Source: Actinomycetes bacterium
GTDB taxonomy: Bacteria; Actinomycetota; Actinomycetes; Actinomycetales; Cellulomonadaceae
NCBI GenBank assembly: GCA_023461115.1
Contig: JAEWOA010000339.1
Coordinates: forward strand, 1-10,903
Reading direction: 5' to 3'
DNA length: 10,903 bases
The notes beneath the pieces were generated by a model. The model did not search any database. It saw nothing but the letters and a program-made list of their open reading frames with translations, and was not told the DNA's origin. Positions 1 through 5,627 of this stretch are shown here, one piece after another. How positions within the stretch are numbered: the first letter of the stretch is position 1; each line of letters starts with the position of its first letter. The translations under genes and the position numbers were made by a program.

Positions 1-644
1 CCGCCGCGCGGCTCGGGGCTCGTCTCGTCGCCCAGCTCGACCAGCAAGGCGGCCAGGAGCGCGCCCATCGGGCTGGGCCGGCGGTCGCCGTCGAGCACCG
101 TCGGCCCACCGGGCCTCACCGCAAGGCGGGCGAGCGTCGTGGCGACCAGAGCCGCGAGGTCGCCGACGACGTCGCCGGCGCCCGCCACGGCGCCCCGCGG
201 GTCCACCAGCACGGGCCTGCCGTCCGCGGCGAGGACCACCGCCTCGTCGTCGACCCGCCCGTGGGTGAGCCCGGCCTCCGCGAGCGCACCGAGCGACTGG
301 GCGATCGGCACGACGACCGTGACCGCCTCACCGTCCGTCAGCCCGGAGCGCGCCGAGAGCACGCGCGCCAACGGCTCGCCCCGCACATGCTCGGCCAGCA
401 GGCCCCAGCGCCCCTCGGCGAGCTCCACGACACCCAGGAACTGCGCGAGGTGCGGGTGCCGCACCTCGACGAGCGCGGCAGCCCGGTCACGAGCCTCGGG
501 GGTGAGCGGAGCCGCGGCGGCGATCAGCTCGACCTCGGCGCCACCGGGCGAGACGCCGAGCACGCCGCCGCGTGGCGCGGGCCCCGAGGGTCGGTAGCCA
601 AGCCGGGCCAGCCCGGCCTCGAGCTCGGAAGCGGGAACGTCCAT
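1..644 (-). CDS. Protein-kinase-like pseudokinase (partial, C-terminus beyond the left edge)
   Basis: An open frame of 214 codons runs leftward off the window without a stop. It reads like an N-terminally trimmed Ser/Thr kinase fold: RHPHLAQFLGVVE (residues 62-74) matches the helix C/strand 4 region, LLAEHVRGEPL (82-92) the hinge, HGRVDDEAVVL (128-138) the catalytic loop, and VLVDPRGA (145-152) the DFG segment. The catalytic HRDxKxxN signature is degraded (Asp to Arg, Lys to Asp, Asn to Ala), DFG is DPR, and no VAxK lysine is visible. Phosphotransfer is therefore unlikely, and a scaffold or sensor role is inferred. The ATG at 644 has no Shine-Dalgarno; a poor -10-like TTACAT lies 6 bases upstream. 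An in-frame GTG at 692, just after the upstream gene's stop, is an alternative. The gene lies 50 bases downstream of the oxidoreductase on the same strand, so they may be co-transcribed. The family call is fairly sure; the function is unknown. Confidence 0.72.
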   Translation of the reverse strand, partial: MDVPASELEAGLARLGYRPSGPAPRGGVLGVSPGGAEVELIAAAAPLTPEARDRAAALVEVRHPHLAQFLGVVELAEGRWGLLAEHVRGEPLARVLSARSGLTDGEAVTVVVPIAQSLGALAEAGLTHGRVDDEAVVLAADGRPVLVDPRGAVAGAGDVVGDLAALVATTLARLAVRPGGPTVLDGDRRPSPMGALLAALLVELGDETSPEPRG

Positions 645-694
645 GCGCGCATGTAAGCGCGTCCAGGGCGAGCGGCGCCGTGCGCTGTCCACAG

Positions 695-1720
695 CTAGGC
701 GCCGAGCACCACCACGTGGCCGGTGCGCGCCGACTGCGCCGCCGCGTCGAGCACGCGCGCGGTCGCCACGGCGTCCCACGGGTCGACCGGAAGCGGCCCC
801 GTGCCCCGGACCCAGGCCGCGACCGCGGGGTAGATGTCGCCGTGGCCGCCCACGGGCGCCGGCACCGGGACGCGGTCGGCGCCGGTGACGAGCCAACCCT
901 CGTGGCGCGGCTCGCCGGGGCGGCGGGTCTCCTCGTAGGCGTCGTCGAGCGCGCTGAACGGCGTGGGCTCGCCCTCGTACGCCGTCACCAGGTACGCGCC
1001 GCGGCTGCCGAGGACGCGCGTGCGCGGGCCTGGCGCGCCGACCACGGCACCGGCCTGCAGGTGGCTCAGGACGCCCGACGAGTGCCGCACCGCGAGGAAG
1101 ACGTCGTCGTACGCGGCCGTGCTGCGCGCGGCGAGCTCGGCGTACACGCTGGCCACGGGCCCGAAGAGCTGCGTCGCGGAGTCGACGAGGTGCGCGCCGA
1201 GGTCCAACAGCAGGCCGCCGCCGCGCTCGTCGTTCTCCTTCCACCGGTCCTGCGGCACAGGCCGGAACCGCTCCCAGCGGCGCTCGAAGCGGTGGACCTC
1301 ACCGAGCTCGCCGCGCCGGATCAGGCCCGCGAGCGCGAGCTGCTCGGGGTCCCACCGGCGGTTCTGGAACACCGTGAGGCGGCCGTCGGCGAGCGCGGCG
1401 AGGGCCGCGGCCTCGTCGGTGGTCACCGCGAGCGGCTTGTCGACGAGCACGTGCCGGCCGGTGGCGAGCGCGGCGGTGACATGCGCCGCGTGGTCGCCGG
1501 TCGGGCTCGCGACCACGAGGAGGTCGACCTCGTCCGCCCGCGCCCACATCGCCTCGGCGTCCGGCAGCACGGCCGCACCGGGCCAGTCGTCGGCGACCTG
1601 CGCCGCGCGGCGCGCGGTGACGACGTGCGTGACGCGTTGGCCCGCCGCGCGCAGCAACCGCGAGTGGATGCCCCGGCCCGCTCCCCCATACCCGACCAGT
1701 CCCACGCGCAGCGGCTCCAT
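695..1720 (-). CDS. Gfo/Idh/MocA family NAD(P)-dependent oxidoreductase
   Basis: This 341-residue protein has the usual family length and layout. The N-terminal Rossmann fold starts with VGLVGYGGAG (residues 6-15), a GxGxxG dinucleotide motif. VVASPTGDHAAH (69-80) is the conserved loop after strand 4, and VDKPLAV (93-99) carries the conserved lysine K95 of the EKP motif. The C-terminal substrate domain contains GGGLLLDLGAHLVD (167-180), with the DxGxH aspartate D173 and histidine H177. Family members oxidise or reduce sugars, inositols and related polyols in the cytoplasm; the substrate cannot be read from the sequence. The ATG at 1720 has no Shine-Dalgarno but has TAGGCT six bases upstream, consistent with a leaderless transcript. 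It diverges from lipB across 58 bases and is followed by the pseudokinase gene. No functional link to lipoate synthesis is evident. Confidence 0.9.
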   Translation of the reverse strand: MEPLRVGLVGYGGAGRGIHSRLLRAAGQRVTHVVTARRAAQVADDWPGAAVLPDAEAMWARADEVDLLVVASPTGDHAAHVTAALATGRHVLVDKPLAVTTDEAAALAALADGRLTVFQNRRWDPEQLALAGLIRRGELGEVHRFERRWERFRPVPQDRWKENDERGGGLLLDLGAHLVDSATQLFGPVASVYAELAARSTAAYDDVFLAVRHSSGVLSHLQAGAVVGAPGPRTRVLGSRGAYLVTAYEGEPTPFSALDDAYEETRRPGEPRHEGWLVTGADRVPVPAPVGGHGDIYPAVAAWVRGTGPLPVDPWDAVATARVLDAAAQSARTGHVVVLGA

Positions 1721-1726
1721 GCCGCC

Positions 1727-1732
1727 AGCCTA
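1727..1732 (-). promoter_or_regulatory. -10 element of the oxidoreductase gene (leaderless arrangement)
   Basis: TAGGCT on the minus strand is followed by six bases (GGCGGC) and the ATG at 1720. This fits the actinobacterial TANNNT -10 with the transcript starting at or next to the start codon. No convincing -35 is seen. Confidence 0.6.
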
Positions 1733-1765
1733 GGGATGCCGGACGCCGGGCGCCGCGGCCGGGGC

Positions 1766-1771
1766 TAGGGT
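1766..1771 (+). promoter_or_regulatory. -10 element of lipB (leaderless arrangement)
   Basis: TAGGGT is followed by seven bases and the lipB ATG at 1779, with no Shine-Dalgarno between. The same hexamer precedes lipA at nearly the same distance. It decides the lipB start, because the in-frame GTG at 1770 overlaps the hexamer itself and could not lie on a transcript begun here. Confidence 0.65.
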
Positions 1772-1778
1772 GGCGCGC

Positions 1779-2480
1779 ATGCGCTTCGAGGAGTTGGACC
1801 TGGGAGTCCGGCACGTGCCGTACGAGCCCACGTGGGCGCTGCAGCGCGAGGTGCACGCGGCCGTCGTCGCCGGTGAGCGTGAGGACGTCGTGCTGCTGTG
1901 CGAGCACGAGGACGTCTACACCGCGGGCAAGCGCACGGCGCCGTGGGACCGGCCGGTGGATGGCACGCCGGTCGTCGACGTCGACCGTGGCGGACGGATC
2001 ACCTGGCACGGGCCTGGGCAGCTCGTCGGGTACCCGATCGTGCGGCTCGGCGCGCCCGTCGACGTCGTGCGGTACGTCCGCGCGCTCGAGGAGGCGCTGA
2101 TCCGCACGTGCGCGGACCTGGGCCTCGCGGCGATCCGCGTGGATGGCCGCTCAGGGGTGTGGTTCGACGCCGCGGAGCCGGGGGGCCGGCAGCGCAAGGT
2201 CGCGCAGATCGGCGTGCGCGTGTCCCGGGGCGTGACGATGCACGGCTTCGCGCTCAACTGCCAGCCCGACCTGCACGCGTTCGAGCGCATCGTGCCGTGC
2301 GGCATCCCGGACGCCGACGTCACGTCGCTGTCCGTCGAGCTCGCGCGGACCGTGACGATCGCCGAGGTCACCCCGCTCGTGCGCGCGCATCTCGTCGAGA
2401 CGCTGACGCCTCTGCTCGCCGCAGGCTCGTGGGAGGCCGAGGGCGACGAGGCCGCGCCGGCCTTGCCGGTCGCGCGCTGA
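1779..2480 (+). CDS. lipB: Octanoyl-[acyl carrier protein]:protein N-octanoyltransferase LipB
   Basis: LipB transfers octanoate from acyl carrier protein to the lipoyl-domain lysine of 2-oxoacid dehydrogenases and the glycine cleavage H protein. It supplies the substrate of LipA in the cytoplasm. The 233 residues match the family's usual length. Visible signatures are RGGRITWHGPGQLVGYPI (70-87), the KVAQIGVRV segment with the catalytic lysine K140, MHGFALN (154-160), and VPCGI (172-176) with the acyl-carrying cysteine C174. All catalytic residues are present. The start at ATG 1779 is chosen over GTG 1770 because the -10 hexamer sits at 1766-1771. In mycobacteria lipB and lipA are adjacent; here an opposite-strand flavodoxin gene separates them, so each needs its own promoter. 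The C-terminal 15-20 residues are acidic and Ala-rich and are probably a disordered tail. Confidence 0.96.
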   Translation: MRFEELDLGVRHVPYEPTWALQREVHAAVVAGEREDVVLLCEHEDVYTAGKRTAPWDRPVDGTPVVDVDRGGRITWHGPGQLVGYPIVRLGAPVDVVRYVRALEEALIRTCADLGLAAIRVDGRSGVWFDAAEPGGRQRKVAQIGVRVSRGVTMHGFALNCQPDLHAFERIVPCGIPDADVTSLSVELARTVTIAEVTPLVRAHLVETLTPLLAAGSWEAEGDEAAPALPVAR

Positions 2481-2537
2481 CGGCGACATCTCGTCGTCGA
2501 GGTCCGCCCGCGTCTCTCGTCGTCCTCGGCGGGCCTG

Positions 2538-3032
2538 TTAGACCGGGACCGCCAGCTCGGACGCGATCCCCTGCGCCCACTGCCGCACCTGCTCGAAGTC
2601 CCGGTAGTCGCCCTCCTGCGCGTGCACCAGGGCGACGAGCGCGCGCTCGCTCAGGTTGAGCGCCGAGCGGTCCAGCGCTCCGACGAAGCACTTGACGCCG
2701 TTGGCCTCGATGGCCTTGACCATGTGCTCGACGTCGTCGGGGACGGTGGCCGGCTGCGGCGGGTCGCCCACGGGGCCCGACCAGAACAGCCACACCGGAC
2801 GCAGCCGCAGATGCCCCGCCTGGCGCTCCACCAGGTCGCGGAGGGACGCCGCGAGGCGCCCCACATAGACCGCGGAGCCCAGCACGACCGCGTCGTAGGG
2901 CATCACGCGCTCGACGTCGTCGGGCGCGATCGCGTCCACCGTGTGGCCGGCGTCCCGCAGCACCTGCGCGACGACGTCGCCCATCTCGGCCGTCGCGCCA
3001 TGGCGCGACGCCACGCTCACGAGCACTCGCAT
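2538..3032 (-). CDS. Flavodoxin-domain protein (HemG/Flavodoxin_5-like)
   Basis: This 164-residue protein has a single flavodoxin fold. MRVLVSVASRHGATAEM (1-17) is strand 1 plus the FMN-phosphate loop with the S/T-rich SRHGAT turn. YDAVVLGSAVYVGRL (46-60) resembles the second flavin loop of HemG-type enzymes, and PVWLFWSGPVGDP (79-91) the third. Relatives are called menaquinone-dependent protoporphyrinogen oxidase or plain flavodoxin-domain proteins. Whether this copy acts on protoporphyrinogen cannot be told, and many actinobacterial paralogues have unknown partners. ATG 3032 is chosen because GGAGG at 3042-3046 lies nine bases upstream and the FMN motif begins right at this methionine. The open frame does continue upstream to 3218, but that stretch is Arg/Pro-rich and overlaps the lipA start. 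The gene converges on lipB (57 bases apart) and diverges from lipA (140 bases). A function in redox or iron-sulfur supply to LipA is only speculation. Confidence 0.88.
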   Translation of the reverse strand: MRVLVSVASRHGATAEMGDVVAQVLRDAGHTVDAIAPDDVERVMPYDAVVLGSAVYVGRLAASLRDLVERQAGHLRLRPVWLFWSGPVGDPPQPATVPDDVEHMVKAIEANGVKCFVGALDRSALNLSERALVALVHAQEGDYRDFEQVRQWAQGIASELAVPV

Positions 3033-3093
3033 GTCGGGTCTCCTCCCCTGCGGCTGCTTTCCCCCAGCCTTGCCACGCTCGGCCCGACGCGCG

Positions 3094-3109
3094 CGGGACT
3101 CAGGTCCCG
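3094..3109. repeat. Inverted repeat in the flavodoxin/lipA divergent promoter region
   Basis: CGGGAC, four spacer bases, GTCCCG: a perfect 6-base-arm inverted repeat midway between the two divergent starts, 62 bases upstream of the flavodoxin ATG. It could be an operator for a dimeric regulator. Short GC-rich palindromes also arise by chance at this base composition. Confidence 0.35.
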
Positions 3110-3160
3110 GATGTGACGTGCGACTCCCGGGCCGGTCCCGCCCCCGGACCGCGCGCGGGC

Positions 3161-3166
3161 TAGGGT
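3161..3166 (+). promoter_or_regulatory. -10 element of lipA (leaderless arrangement)
   Basis: TAGGGT followed by six bases and the lipA GTG start at 3173. The hexamer is identical to that of lipB, and there is no Shine-Dalgarno. Confidence 0.65.
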
Positions 3167-3172
3167 TGCCGC

Positions 3173-4192
3173 GTGACCATCGCACCCGAGGGGCGTCGCA
3201 TGCTGCGCGTCGAGGCACGCAATGCCGCCACGCCCATCGAGAAGAAGCCCGAGTGGATCCGCACGCGCGCGACCATGGGACCCGAGTACTCCGAGCTCAA
3301 GGGCCTGGTGAAGCGCGAGGGCCTGCACACGGTGTGCGAGGAGGCGGGCTGTCCCAACATCTTCGAGTGCTGGGAGGACCGCGAGGCCACGTTCCTCATC
3401 GGCGGGGACCAGTGCACGCGGCGCTGCGACTTCTGCCAGATCGACACCGGCAAGCCCGCGGACTTCGACGCCGACGAGCCGCGCCGCGTCGCCGAGTCGG
3501 TGCAGGCGATGGGCCTGAAGTACTCCACGGTCACGGGCGTCGCGCGCGACGACCTGCCCGACGGCGGCGCGTGGCTGTACGCCGAGACGGTCCGCCAGAT
3601 CCACGCGCTGAACCCCGGCACGGGCGTCGAGCTGCTGATCCCCGACTTCAACGCGATCCCCGAGCTGCTGGACCAGGTCAACGAGTCGCGGCCCGAGGTG
3701 CTCGCGCACAACCTGGAGACCGTGCCCCGGATCTTCAAGCAGATCCGCCCGGGATTCCGGTACGAGCGGTCGCTGTCGGTGCTCACGCGGGCCCGCGACG
3801 CGGGGCTCGTCACCAAGTCCAACCTGATCCTCGGTATGGGAGAGACGTACGACGAGGTGGTCGAGGCGCTCGGCGCGCTGCACGACGCGGGCTGCGACCT
3901 GGTGACGATCACCCAGTACCTGCGCCCATCCGTGCGCCACCACCCCGTGGACCGGTGGGTGCGTCCGGAGGAGTTCGTCGCGCTCTCCGACGAGGCGGCC
4001 AAGCTCGGGTTCCATGGCGTGATGTCCGGGCCGCTCGTGCGCTCGTCGTACCGCGCGGGCCGGCTGTGGGGCCAGGCGATGCGCAAGCGCGGCCTGCCGA
4101 TCCCCGCCGCACTGGCCCACTTGGGCGAGCCGACCACGGCGCGCCAGGAGGCCGCCAGCCTGCTGGCCAAGACGACCGTCCCGGCTCGGTAA
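3173..4192 (+). CDS. lipA: Lipoyl synthase LipA (radical SAM)
   Basis: LipA inserts two sulfur atoms at C6 and C8 of the octanoyl group placed on lipoyl domains by LipB. It is a cytoplasmic radical-SAM enzyme with two [4Fe-4S] clusters. The 339 residues are of usual length. The auxiliary-cluster cysteines are C55, C60 and C66 (CEEAGCPNIFEC). The SAM-cluster cysteines are C81, C85 and C88 (CTRRCDFC). The C-terminal RSSYRAG (290-296) supplies the serine, S292, that ligates the auxiliary cluster. All key residues are intact. The GTG start at 3173 gives the N-terminus MTIAPEGRRML typical of actinobacterial LipA and lies six bases after a TAGGGT hexamer. Its TAA stop (4190-4192) overlaps the putative -10 of the following DUF4191 gene, which starts 11 bases later. 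Read-through from lipA into that gene is also likely. Confidence 0.98.
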   Translation: MTIAPEGRRMLRVEARNAATPIEKKPEWIRTRATMGPEYSELKGLVKREGLHTVCEEAGCPNIFECWEDREATFLIGGDQCTRRCDFCQIDTGKPADFDADEPRRVAESVQAMGLKYSTVTGVARDDLPDGGAWLYAETVRQIHALNPGTGVELLIPDFNAIPELLDQVNESRPEVLAHNLETVPRIFKQIRPGFRYERSLSVLTRARDAGLVTKSNLILGMGETYDEVVEALGALHDAGCDLVTITQYLRPSVRHHPVDRWVRPEEFVALSDEAAKLGFHGVMSGPLVRSSYRAGRLWGQAMRKRGLPIPAALAHLGEPTTARQEAASLLAKTTVPAR

Positions 4193-4195
4193 ACT
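4190..4195 (+). promoter_or_regulatory. -10 element of the DUF4191 gene, overlapping the lipA stop codon
   Basis: TAAACT, whose first three bases are the lipA TAA stop, is followed by eight bases and the ATG at 4204. There is no Shine-Dalgarno in the 11-base gap. An independent leaderless transcript is the simplest explanation for how this start is read. Confidence 0.5.
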
Positions 4196-4203
4196 CCTGC
4201 CTT

Positions 4204-4908
4204 ATGGCCCGTCAGAACGCCGACGCCCCGGCGCCCAAGAAGCCCCGCTGGTACAACCAGATCTGGGCCGCGTACAAGATGACCCGCGAGGTCGACCCCG
4301 CGGTCACGTGGTATCTGCTCGGCGCGTTCGTCGGCGTCCTGGCGATCGGCTTCGTCGTCGGCCTCCTGCTCGACAACCCGATCTACTGGACGCTGCTGTC
4401 GATCCCGTTCGCGGCGATCTCCGCGATGTTCCTGCTGACCCGCCGGCTGGACAAGGCGGTCTTCACGCAGCTCGAGGGCCAGCCGGGCGGCTCCCTGCGC
4501 GCGGCGCAGATGATCCGGCGTGGCTGGACGTTCGAGGAGCAGCCGGTCGCGATCGACGCCCGCACGCAGGACCTCGTGTTCCGCGGCGTCGGGCGCCCCG
4601 GCGTCGTGCTGCTCGTCGAGGGCCCCGCCGGGCGCACGCAGAAGCTCGCCGACGGTGAGCGCAAGCGCGTGCAGCGTGTCGCGGCGGGCGTGGCGGTCAC
4701 GATCATCTCGGTCGGCAACGACGAGGGGCAGACCCCGCTGCGCAAGATCCCGAACACCCTCCGCAAGCTCAAGCCGACGCTCCAGAAGCACGAGGTCAGC
4801 GAGGTCAACAAGCGCCTGCAGGCCCTCGGCGGCGCCCGCCTGCCCGTGCCGAAGGGCGTCGACCCGATGCGCGCCCGCCCCGACCGCAAGGGCATGCGCG
4901 GCCGCTGA
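4204..4908 (+). CDS. DUF4191 family membrane protein
   Basis: This 234-residue protein has a basic N-terminus (KKPRWYNQIWAAYKMTRE, 12-29), two closely spaced membrane segments (about 34-56 and 59-78), and a long cytoplasmic C-terminal part. RRLDKAVFTQLEGQPGG begins just after the second helix. The end is strongly basic (positions 195-234), with KGVDPMRARPDRKGMRGR as its last 18 residues. The pattern and the position after lipA match the actinobacterial DUF4191 family (Rv2219 in M. tuberculosis as I recall it). Its molecular function is unknown. The conserved position between lipA and the RDD/glnA pair is the only contextual clue; it need not mean a role in lipoylation. The ATG at 4204 is the only start that leaves the basic N-terminus intact, and a -10 hexamer precedes it. 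Transcription probably ends at hairpins between 4921 and 4968. Confidence 0.9.
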   Translation: MARQNADAPAPKKPRWYNQIWAAYKMTREVDPAVTWYLLGAFVGVLAIGFVVGLLLDNPIYWTLLSIPFAAISAMFLLTRRLDKAVFTQLEGQPGGSLRAAQMIRRGWTFEEQPVAIDARTQDLVFRGVGRPGVVLLVEGPAGRTQKLADGERKRVQRVAAGVAVTIISVGNDEGQTPLRKIPNTLRKLKPTLQKHEVSEVNKRLQALGGARLPVPKGVDPMRARPDRKGMRGR

Positions 4909-4920
4909 TCCTCCCTCGGT

Positions 4921-4937
4921 GCGGCCTCCGGGGCCGC
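4921..4937. terminator. GC-rich hairpin between convergent DUF4191 and RDD genes
   Basis: GCGGCC, five-base loop, GGCCGC, 12 bases after the DUF4191 stop. There is no T-tract on either strand. It may serve as a weak bidirectional terminator for the convergent pair. Confidence 0.4.
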
Positions 4938-4953
4938 GGCGCCCCCGTGGCCG

Positions 4954-4968
4954 GCGCCCGTTGGGCGC
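4954..4968. terminator. Second GC-rich hairpin before the RDD stop codon
   Basis: GCGCCC, loop GTT, GGGCGC: a tight six-pair stem ending three bases before the RDD gene's stop codon (4972-4974). With the hairpin at 4921-4937 it forms a tandem pair in the 63-base convergent gap. No T-run follows. Confidence 0.4.
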
Positions 4969-4971
4969 AGG

Positions 4972-5469
4972 TCAGCGCCTGACGATCGCGCTGCCCGCGG
5001 CGCGGTCGTGCAGGCCGCGGCCGTCGGCATCCCACACGACCGCGGGGATCACCAGGCACAGCAGCACGGTGCGGACGAGGCCCCGCAAGAAGCCCGGACC
5101 ACGGCCGTCGTCGTCGACCGGCTCGCCGTCGCCGCCGATCCCCGCAGCGCGAACCCGCACGCCGAAGAGGCGGTGGCCGACCGTGAAGCCGATCGTGCCC
5201 ACGAGGAGCACGTTCTCGGCCGCGAACACCGCGAGCGTGACCAATCCGTCGGCGCGCTCCAGGAACGAGCCGGCCTGGGCGCTCGGGAAGAACGTCGCGG
5301 CGATCATCAGGCTCAGCGCCCAGTCGACGACGAGCGCCCCGACCCGGCGGCCGAGTCGCGCGAGCGAGCCCGGCCCTTCGCCCGGAAGCCCGAGGCGCGC
5401 GCCGCGGCCGCTGCCCTCCCCCGAGGCTCCGCCCTCAAGCCACGAGCCCATGTTCTGGCGTGTCGTCAC
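4972..5469 (-). CDS. RDD family integral membrane protein
   Basis: This 165-residue protein has a Gly/Ser-rich N-terminus (about 35 residues) followed by the RDD domain. RRVGALVVDWALSLMIAATFF (41-61) carries the first arginine-aspartate signature within helix 1. A second helix covers about 76-94. FTVGHRLFGVRV (95-106) matches the family's GxxxGKRLxGLRV turn. A third helix covers about 129-147, and the closing DADGRGLHDR (147-156) matches the conserved end motif. RDD proteins are small membrane proteins of largely unknown function; transporter or ion-exchange roles have been proposed for some. The GTG at 5469 is chosen over the ATG at 5451 because TACCCT lies exactly six bases upstream, as in the lipA arrangement. 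The gene diverges from glnA, and the GlnR operator lies about 60-100 bases upstream of its start, so shared nitrogen control is possible. In mycobacteria Rv2219A occupies the same place beside glnA1. Confidence 0.85.
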   Translation of the reverse strand: MTTRQNMGSWLEGGASGEGSGRGARLGLPGEGPGSLARLGRRVGALVVDWALSLMIAATFFPSAQAGSFLERADGLVTLAVFAAENVLLVGTIGFTVGHRLFGVRVRAAGIGGDGEPVDDDGRGPGFLRGLVRTVLLCLVIPAVVWDADGRGLHDRAAGSAIVRR

Positions 5470-5475
5470 CGATCC

Positions 5476-5481
5476 AGGGTA
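5476..5481 (-). promoter_or_regulatory. -10 element of the RDD gene (leaderless arrangement)
   Basis: TACCCT on the minus strand, then six bases (GGATCG) and the GTG start at 5469. There is no Shine-Dalgarno. A possible -35, TTGCGG at 5502-5507, would need a long 20-base spacer, so it is doubtful. Confidence 0.55.
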
Positions 5482-5529
5482 GGTGTGCGGTGGGCCGGTT
5501 CCCGCAATCGTTACATCCGGGCGCGCTGC

Positions 5530-5567
5530 GTAACACCGCGGAAACACTTGCCTCACACCCGGGAAAC
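5530..5567 (+). promoter_or_regulatory. GlnR operator upstream of glnA
   Basis: Four pentamers are spaced exactly six bases apart: GTAAC (5530-5534), GAAAC (5541-5545), CTCAC (5552-5556) and GAAAC (5563-5567). This is the published actinomycete GlnR consensus, gTnAC-n6-GAAAC repeated with a 22-base period; only the first base of the third element deviates. The last box ends ten bases before the TAGCGT -10, where the -35 would otherwise be. That placement suits an activator that replaces a poor -35. An extra GTTAC at 5510-5514 is out of phase by two bases. Confidence 0.85.
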
Positions 5568-5577
5568 GGCCCGGTTC

Positions 5578-5583
5578 TAGCGT
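5578..5583 (+). promoter_or_regulatory. -10 element of glnA
   Basis: TAGCGT lies ten bases after the last GlnR box. The implied transcript start near 5590 gives a leader of about 38 bases. No -35 with a normal spacer is visible, in keeping with activator dependence. Confidence 0.6.
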
Positions 5584-5615
5584 CACGAGTGCCCGAGCCG
5601 CGGGCGCCACCAACC

Positions 5616-5621
5616 GAGGAG
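5616..5621 (+). promoter_or_regulatory. Ribosome binding site of glnA
   Basis: GAGGAG ends six bases before the ATG at 5628. It fixes this start against the longer in-frame open stretch beginning near 5460, which would run through the GlnR operator. Confidence 0.85.
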
Positions 5622-5627
5622 CAGCGG

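Noticed and set aside
572..1768. Long plus-strand open frame opposite the oxidoreductase
   Set aside because: Arg/Ala/Gly-rich translation with no recognisable motif; it is the antisense shadow of a clear Gfo/Idh/MocA gene, common at this GC content.
2506..2534. GCCCGC/GCGGGC stem between convergent lipB and flavodoxin genes
   Set aside because: Only six pairs around a 17-base loop and no T-tract; too weak to call a terminator at this GC content.
3033..3218. N-terminal extension of the flavodoxin
   Set aside because: Arg/Pro/Gly-rich, separates the FMN motif from the N-terminus, and overlaps the lipA start; the Shine-Dalgarno supports ATG 3032.
2941..4203. Open frame upstream of, and in frame with, the DUF4191 gene
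   Set aside because: It overlaps lipA in another frame and is Arg/Pro-rich low-complexity; only the part from 4204 looks like a real protein.
5460..5627. N-terminal extension of glnA
   Set aside because: It would translate the GlnR operator and the -10 box; the ATG at 5628 has a good ribosome binding site and the family's normal N-terminus.
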